NCBI GenBank assembly: GCA_043817485.1
Contig: JBDRGX010000096.1
Span: forward strand, 1 to 8,582
DNA from: JBDRGX01 sp043817485 [NCBI: bacterium]
GTDB taxonomy: Bacteria > JBDRGX01
Direction: 5' to 3'
DNA length: 8,582 nt
Shown here piece by piece: positions 6,384 through 8,582 of the stretch. Position 1 is the stretch's first letter; each line of letters begins with the position of its first letter. Made by a program: the position numbers and the translations under genes. The notes under the pieces are model-generated. The model searched no databases. It was not told where the DNA came from and worked only from the letters and a program-made list of their open reading frames with translations.

Positions 6384-6731
6384 TTAAGAAGAAATTTGAG
6401 AAGCATCTTTTATTGGGTATTTTTCAAGATAAGAAATAGCACCTTTAGAAAATTCTACTTTAACATTTGAAGCAATTTGTAAAATAACTATTCCATCTTT
6501 AACTTCTACTACAGTTCCATGAATTCCTCCAACTGTTACAACTATATCATCTTTTTTTAAATTATCAAGCATTGTTTGATGCTCTTTTTTTTTCTTATTT
6601 TGTGGAAGAATAATTAAAAAGTAAAATATAGCAATCATTATAATAAAAGGGAAAAATGTTCCTATAGGATTAAAAGTTTGTGGTGCTGTAGTTGTTGGTG
6701 TTGGTTGTGCAGAACAAAAAAAATTTAGCAT
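6384..6731 (-). CDS. yajC: Preprotein translocase subunit YajC
   Basis: 115 residues, normal for YajC, a small single-span inner-membrane protein that associates with SecDF and the Sec translocon. A Thr/Pro-rich N-terminus (7-22) is followed by a transmembrane helix (25-42), the family motif LPQNKKKKE (42-50) at the cytoplasmic face, then a small beta domain with DDIVVTVGGIHGTVVEV (61-77) and the terminal strands VILQIASNVKVEFSKGAI. The ATG at 6731 is supported by GGAG (6742-6739) 7 nt upstream. An overlapping ATG at 6737 is in another frame. In many bacteria yajC precedes secD and secF; here an HD phosphohydrolase follows instead. The promoter at 6818-6790 drives it. Confidence 0.95.
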   Translation of the reverse strand: MLNFFCSAQPTPTTTAPQTFNPIGTFFPFIIMIAIFYFLIILPQNKKKKEHQTMLDNLKKDDIVVTVGGIHGTVVEVKDGIVILQIASNVKVEFSKGAISYLEKYPIKDASQISS

Positions 6732-6767
6732 GTATCATCTCCTTTTTAAAAAAAATTATTAAAAAAA

Positions 6768-6797
6768 TTGACAAAATTTATTGAAAATTAGTATAAG
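6768..6797 (+). promoter_or_regulatory. Promoter of queH
   Basis: On the plus strand TTGACA (6768-6773) is followed by an 18-nt spacer and TATAAG (6792-6797). Transcription should begin near 6804, leaving a leader of about 53 nt before the queH ATG. The -10 shares TATA (6792-6795) with the yajC promoter on the other strand. Confidence 0.75.
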
Positions 6798-6818
6798 TTT
6801 TAAATTAGAAATTGTCAA
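6790..6818 (-). promoter_or_regulatory. Promoter of the yajC-HD operon
   Basis: On the minus strand TTGACA (6818-6813) is followed by a 17-nt spacer and TATACT (6795-6790), close to the sigma70 consensus. Transcription should begin near 6783, giving a leader of about 50 nt with a Shine-Dalgarno. Its -10 overlaps the -10 of the opposing queH promoter. Confidence 0.8.
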
Positions 6819-6856
6819 GAAAAACATAAATATTATTTATAAGTGAAAAAATAATA

Positions 6857-7393
6857 ATGAAAAATATTTTGCTTCATATTTGTTGTGGTGTATGTGCAAG
6901 TTCAGTTGTTCAAAAATTACAAGAAGAAAATTTTTATATAATTGGATTTTTTTATAATCCAAATATTTATTGTGAACAAGAATATAAAAAACGAATAGAA
7001 TTTGTTTATAAAGTTTCTCAAATTCTTAAATTTGATTTAATAGAAGGGGAATATGATTATGATAAATGGTTTAATTTAACAAAAGATTTTAAAAAAGAAC
7101 CAGAAGGAAAAACAAGATGTGAAATTTGTTATAAAATGAGATTAAAAGAAACTTATAAGAAATTACAAGAATTAAAATTTTCATATTTTGCTACTACTCT
7201 TAGTGTAAGTCCTCATAAAAATGTATTAATTATCAATAAAATTGGAAAAGAATTAGATGAAAAAGCTTTTCTTGAAAAAGATTTTAAAAAACAAGATGGT
7301 TTTAAAAAAGCCATTGAATTTTCTAAACAACATAATTTTTATCGTCAAAATTATTGTGGTTGTATTTATAGTAAAAAGTTTGTAGAAAAATGA
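6857..7393 (+). CDS. queH: Epoxyqueuosine reductase QueH
   Basis: QueH (formerly DUF208) performs the last step of queuosine synthesis, reducing epoxyqueuosine at the wobble base of GUN-anticodon tRNAs; it is the cobalamin-independent alternative to QueG. The 178 residues match the short form of the family. The cysteines expected for the Fe-S cluster and adjacent metal are present: C9-C10 in LLHICCGVC with C13, C88 and C91 in RCEICYKMR, and C167 and C169 in YRQNYCGC. FYNPNI (32-37) and FATTLSVSPHKN (111-122) are further family motifs. The ATG at 6857 is the only plausible start; the ribosome site is weak. It has its own promoter. No other queuosine gene is in the window, so the organism either has the rest elsewhere or salvages precursors. 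The stop is TGA. Confidence 0.95.
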   Translation: MKNILLHICCGVCASSVVQKLQEENFYIIGFFYNPNIYCEQEYKKRIEFVYKVSQILKFDLIEGEYDYDKWFNLTKDFKKEPEGKTRCEICYKMRLKETYKKLQELKFSYFATTLSVSPHKNVLIINKIGKELDEKAFLEKDFKKQDGFKKAIEFSKQHNFYRQNYCGCIYSKKFVEK

Positions 7394-7398
7394 ATCTC

Positions 7399-7418
7399 CC
7401 CCGCCATAAATGGCGAGG
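7399..7418. repeat. GC-rich hairpin behind queH
   Basis: The stem is CGCCAT (7402-7407) and ATGGCG (7410-7415) around AA, extended outward past a C/A mismatch by two C-G pairs. It begins 5 nt behind the queH stop and is followed by TATTTT, so it could serve as a weak terminator. Together with the larger hairpin at 7451-7494 it resembles the paired subterminal hairpins of IS200/IS605-type elements. Confidence 0.6.
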
Positions 7419-7450
7419 TATTTTCTCTGCAAGGAAAATATATTATTATT

Positions 7451-7494
7451 GTACCAATTCATCCCCGTCTCAAAAGATGGGTATGAATTAGTAC
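7451..7494. repeat. 44-nt imperfect hairpin upstream of mutM
   Basis: Three stem blocks pair in order: GTAC (7451-7454) with GTAC (7491-7494), AATTCAT (7456-7462) with ATGAATT (7483-7489), and CCCGTCT (7464-7470) with AGATGGG (7475-7481, one G-U pair). The loop is CAAA at 7471-7474. The blocks are separated by single C/A and C/T mismatches. It lies between queH and the mutM ribosome site and has no T-run after it. It is probably part of a short non-coding mobile-element relic spanning roughly 7396-7500. Confidence 0.75.
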
Positions 7495-7524
7495 TACCAG
7501 ATAAAATTATTTTGGAAGGGATAA

Positions 7525-8352
7525 ATGCCAGAATTACCAGAAGTAGAAACTATTTGTTTGCAATTAAAAAAAAATATTAAAGAAAAAAAAATAATAAAAG
7601 TAGAAGTATTTTTATCTAAAATACTAAAAAATATTACTTCTTTAGAATTCAAAAATCAACTTACTAATGTTTTAATTAAAGATGTAAAAAGAAGAGCAAA
7701 AATAATAATTATTGAATTAAGTAATAATAAATCATTACTTATTCATTTAAAACTTACTGGAAGATTACTTTATTTACCTCAAGAGCAAAATCAAGAAAAA
7801 CATACGCATATTATTTTTTTTCTTGATAATAATTATTCTTTGCGATTTTGGGATCTTCGGCAATTTGGTTATATAAAAATAATTTCAACTGATGAACTTT
7901 ATTTTTTACCTGAAATAAAATCTCTTGGACCAGAACCATTAGAAGAATCTTTTACTTTAGAAAAATTTAAAGAATTGTTTAAAAAAAAGAAATCTGGAAA
8001 AATAAAATCTATTTTAATGGATCAAAAATTTATTGCTGGGATTGGAAATGCTTATGCTGATGAAATTTGTTTTTATTCCAAAATTCATCCAGAAAAGAAT
8101 ATATTGACTTTAAAAGAAAAAGATTTTAGTAATTTACATGATAATATTAAAAATATTTTTTTACAAGCCATTGAAAACAAAGGTTCTTCTATAGATACTT
8201 ATAGAGATATATTTGGGGAAGAAGGAAAATATCATTTCAAATTTCAAGTTTATGGACGAAAAGGAAAACTTTGTTTTAAATGTAATGCAAAAATAGAACA
8301 AATTAAAATAAAAAATAGAAGTGCTTATTTTTGTCCTAATTGTCAAAAATAA
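7525..8352 (+). CDS. mutM: Formamidopyrimidine-DNA glycosylase (Fpg/MutM)
   Basis: MutM removes 8-oxoguanine and formamidopyrimidines from DNA and cuts the abasic site by beta,delta-elimination. The 275 residues are of normal length. PELPEVE at the N-terminus supplies the catalytic Pro (Pro2, exposed when Met is removed) and Glu3. The conserved Lys59 is in KRRAKI. The helix-two-turn-helix has GIGNAYADEI with Asn175. The C-terminal zinc finger is C250-x2-C253 and C270-x2-C273, with the DNA-binding Arg265 in NRSAYFC. In the lesion-void-filling triad, Arg112 and Phe114 (DLRQFG) are kept, but the usual Met of HLxMTG is Leu77 (HLKLTGRL). The ATG at 7525 follows GGAAGG (7514-7519). It is transcribed in the direction of queH but separated from it by the hairpin island, so co-transcription is uncertain. 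Confidence 0.96.
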   Translation: MPELPEVETICLQLKKNIKEKKIIKVEVFLSKILKNITSLEFKNQLTNVLIKDVKRRAKIIIIELSNNKSLLIHLKLTGRLLYLPQEQNQEKHTHIIFFLDNNYSLRFWDLRQFGYIKIISTDELYFLPEIKSLGPEPLEESFTLEKFKELFKKKKSGKIKSILMDQKFIAGIGNAYADEICFYSKIHPEKNILTLKEKDFSNLHDNIKNIFLQAIENKGSSIDTYRDIFGEEGKYHFKFQVYGRKGKLCFKCNAKIEQIKIKNRSAYFCPNCQK

Positions 8353-8410
8353 AAAATCACTAATTTTATAGATGATATTTTTTTAGCACTACAAATAAAA
8401 AGGAAAAATT

Positions 8411-8582
8411 TTGATAAAAACTTTTTTACAAAAATTGAAAAATAAAAATTTAATTTTTGTTATTTTAGGATTTATAAATTTATTAATTAGTTTAAAACTT
8501 ATGTATTCTCCTACCTATTTTAATTTTTCATATTCTTTTTATTTTCTTGCAATAATTTTAATTACTTCTTTTTCTCTTTCTT
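8411..8582 (+). CDS. N-terminus of a membrane protein (cut by window end)
   Basis: The frame starts at TTG 8411, preceded by AAGGA at about 8399-8403 (spacing about 7 nt), and stays open for 57 codons to the end of the window. The visible peptide begins MIKTFLQKLKNKN, then has a hydrophobic helix (LIFVILGFINLLISLKL, about 14-30), a short aromatic loop YSPTYFNFSYS and a second hydrophobic stretch from about residue 42. The K-rich start suggests a cytoplasmic N-terminus. An inner-membrane protein is likely; a ResB-type cytochrome biogenesis protein or a membrane glycosyltransferase are both possible, and nothing decides it. The first ATG, at residue 31, lies after the first hydrophobic helix, so TTG is preferred. 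It lies 58 bp behind mutM. Confidence 0.6.
   Translation, partial: MIKTFLQKLKNKNLIFVILGFINLLISLKLMYSPTYFNFSYSFYFLAIILITSFSLS

Noticed and set aside
1-8582. CRISPR array, toxin-antitoxin, defence or prophage genes
   Set aside because: No regularly spaced direct repeats and no reading frame with such domains on either strand; genes present are mostly housekeeping.

Overview
The window comes from a very AT-rich bacterial genome (GC well under 30% by eye) of a diderm (Gram-negative-type) organism. A BamA outer-membrane assembly protein gives the envelope type, and a one-piece tmRNA, YajC, QueH and MutM mark it as bacterial chromosomal DNA. The genetic code is standard: ArgJ and QueH end on TGA exactly where their families end, and Trp is TGG. 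I cannot name the lineage. The mix of BamA, QueH, an MGDG-synthase-like glycosyltransferase and an unassigned conserved protein is what I would expect from an uncultivated low-GC diderm phylum (Omnitrophota/Elusimicrobiota-like is a weak guess).

Layout. (1) Positions 1-3314, plus strand: a tightly packed run of bamA (5' end outside the window), a secreted membrane-anchored OB-fold-like protein, and argJ. The genes are 1 nt apart and then overlap by 14 nt, so they look co-transcribed and translationally coupled. (2) Positions 3315-3425: a convergent gap with a perfect 28-bp GC-rich palindrome. (3) Positions 3426-4589, minus strand: a GT28-type diacylglycerol glycosyltransferase with a near-consensus promoter placed so that the mRNA would have almost no leader. 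(4) Positions 4590-5073: a divergent control region with a 28-bp inverted repeat, then ssrA (tmRNA) with a readable tag, ANNNLALAA. (5) Positions 5114-5644: a conserved-looking gene of unknown function 40 bp behind ssrA. (6) Positions 5707-6731, minus strand: yajC followed by an HD-domain phosphohydrolase. (7) Positions 6768-6818: a strikingly symmetric bidirectional promoter serving yajC (minus) and queH (plus). (8) Positions 6857-8582, plus strand: queH, a roughly 100-bp island of hairpins that looks like a mobile-element relic, mutM, and the start of a membrane protein running off the window.

Most genes are housekeeping: envelope assembly (BamA, YajC, glycolipid synthase), arginine synthesis (ArgJ), ribosome rescue (tmRNA), tRNA modification (QueH) and DNA repair (MutM). 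I see no defence system, CRISPR array, transposase or prophage. The less ordinary material lies in the non-coding DNA (symmetric promoters, the inter-promoter palindrome, GC-rich hairpins in an AT-rich background) and in two uncharacterised proteins, the OB-fold-like protein and the gene behind ssrA.
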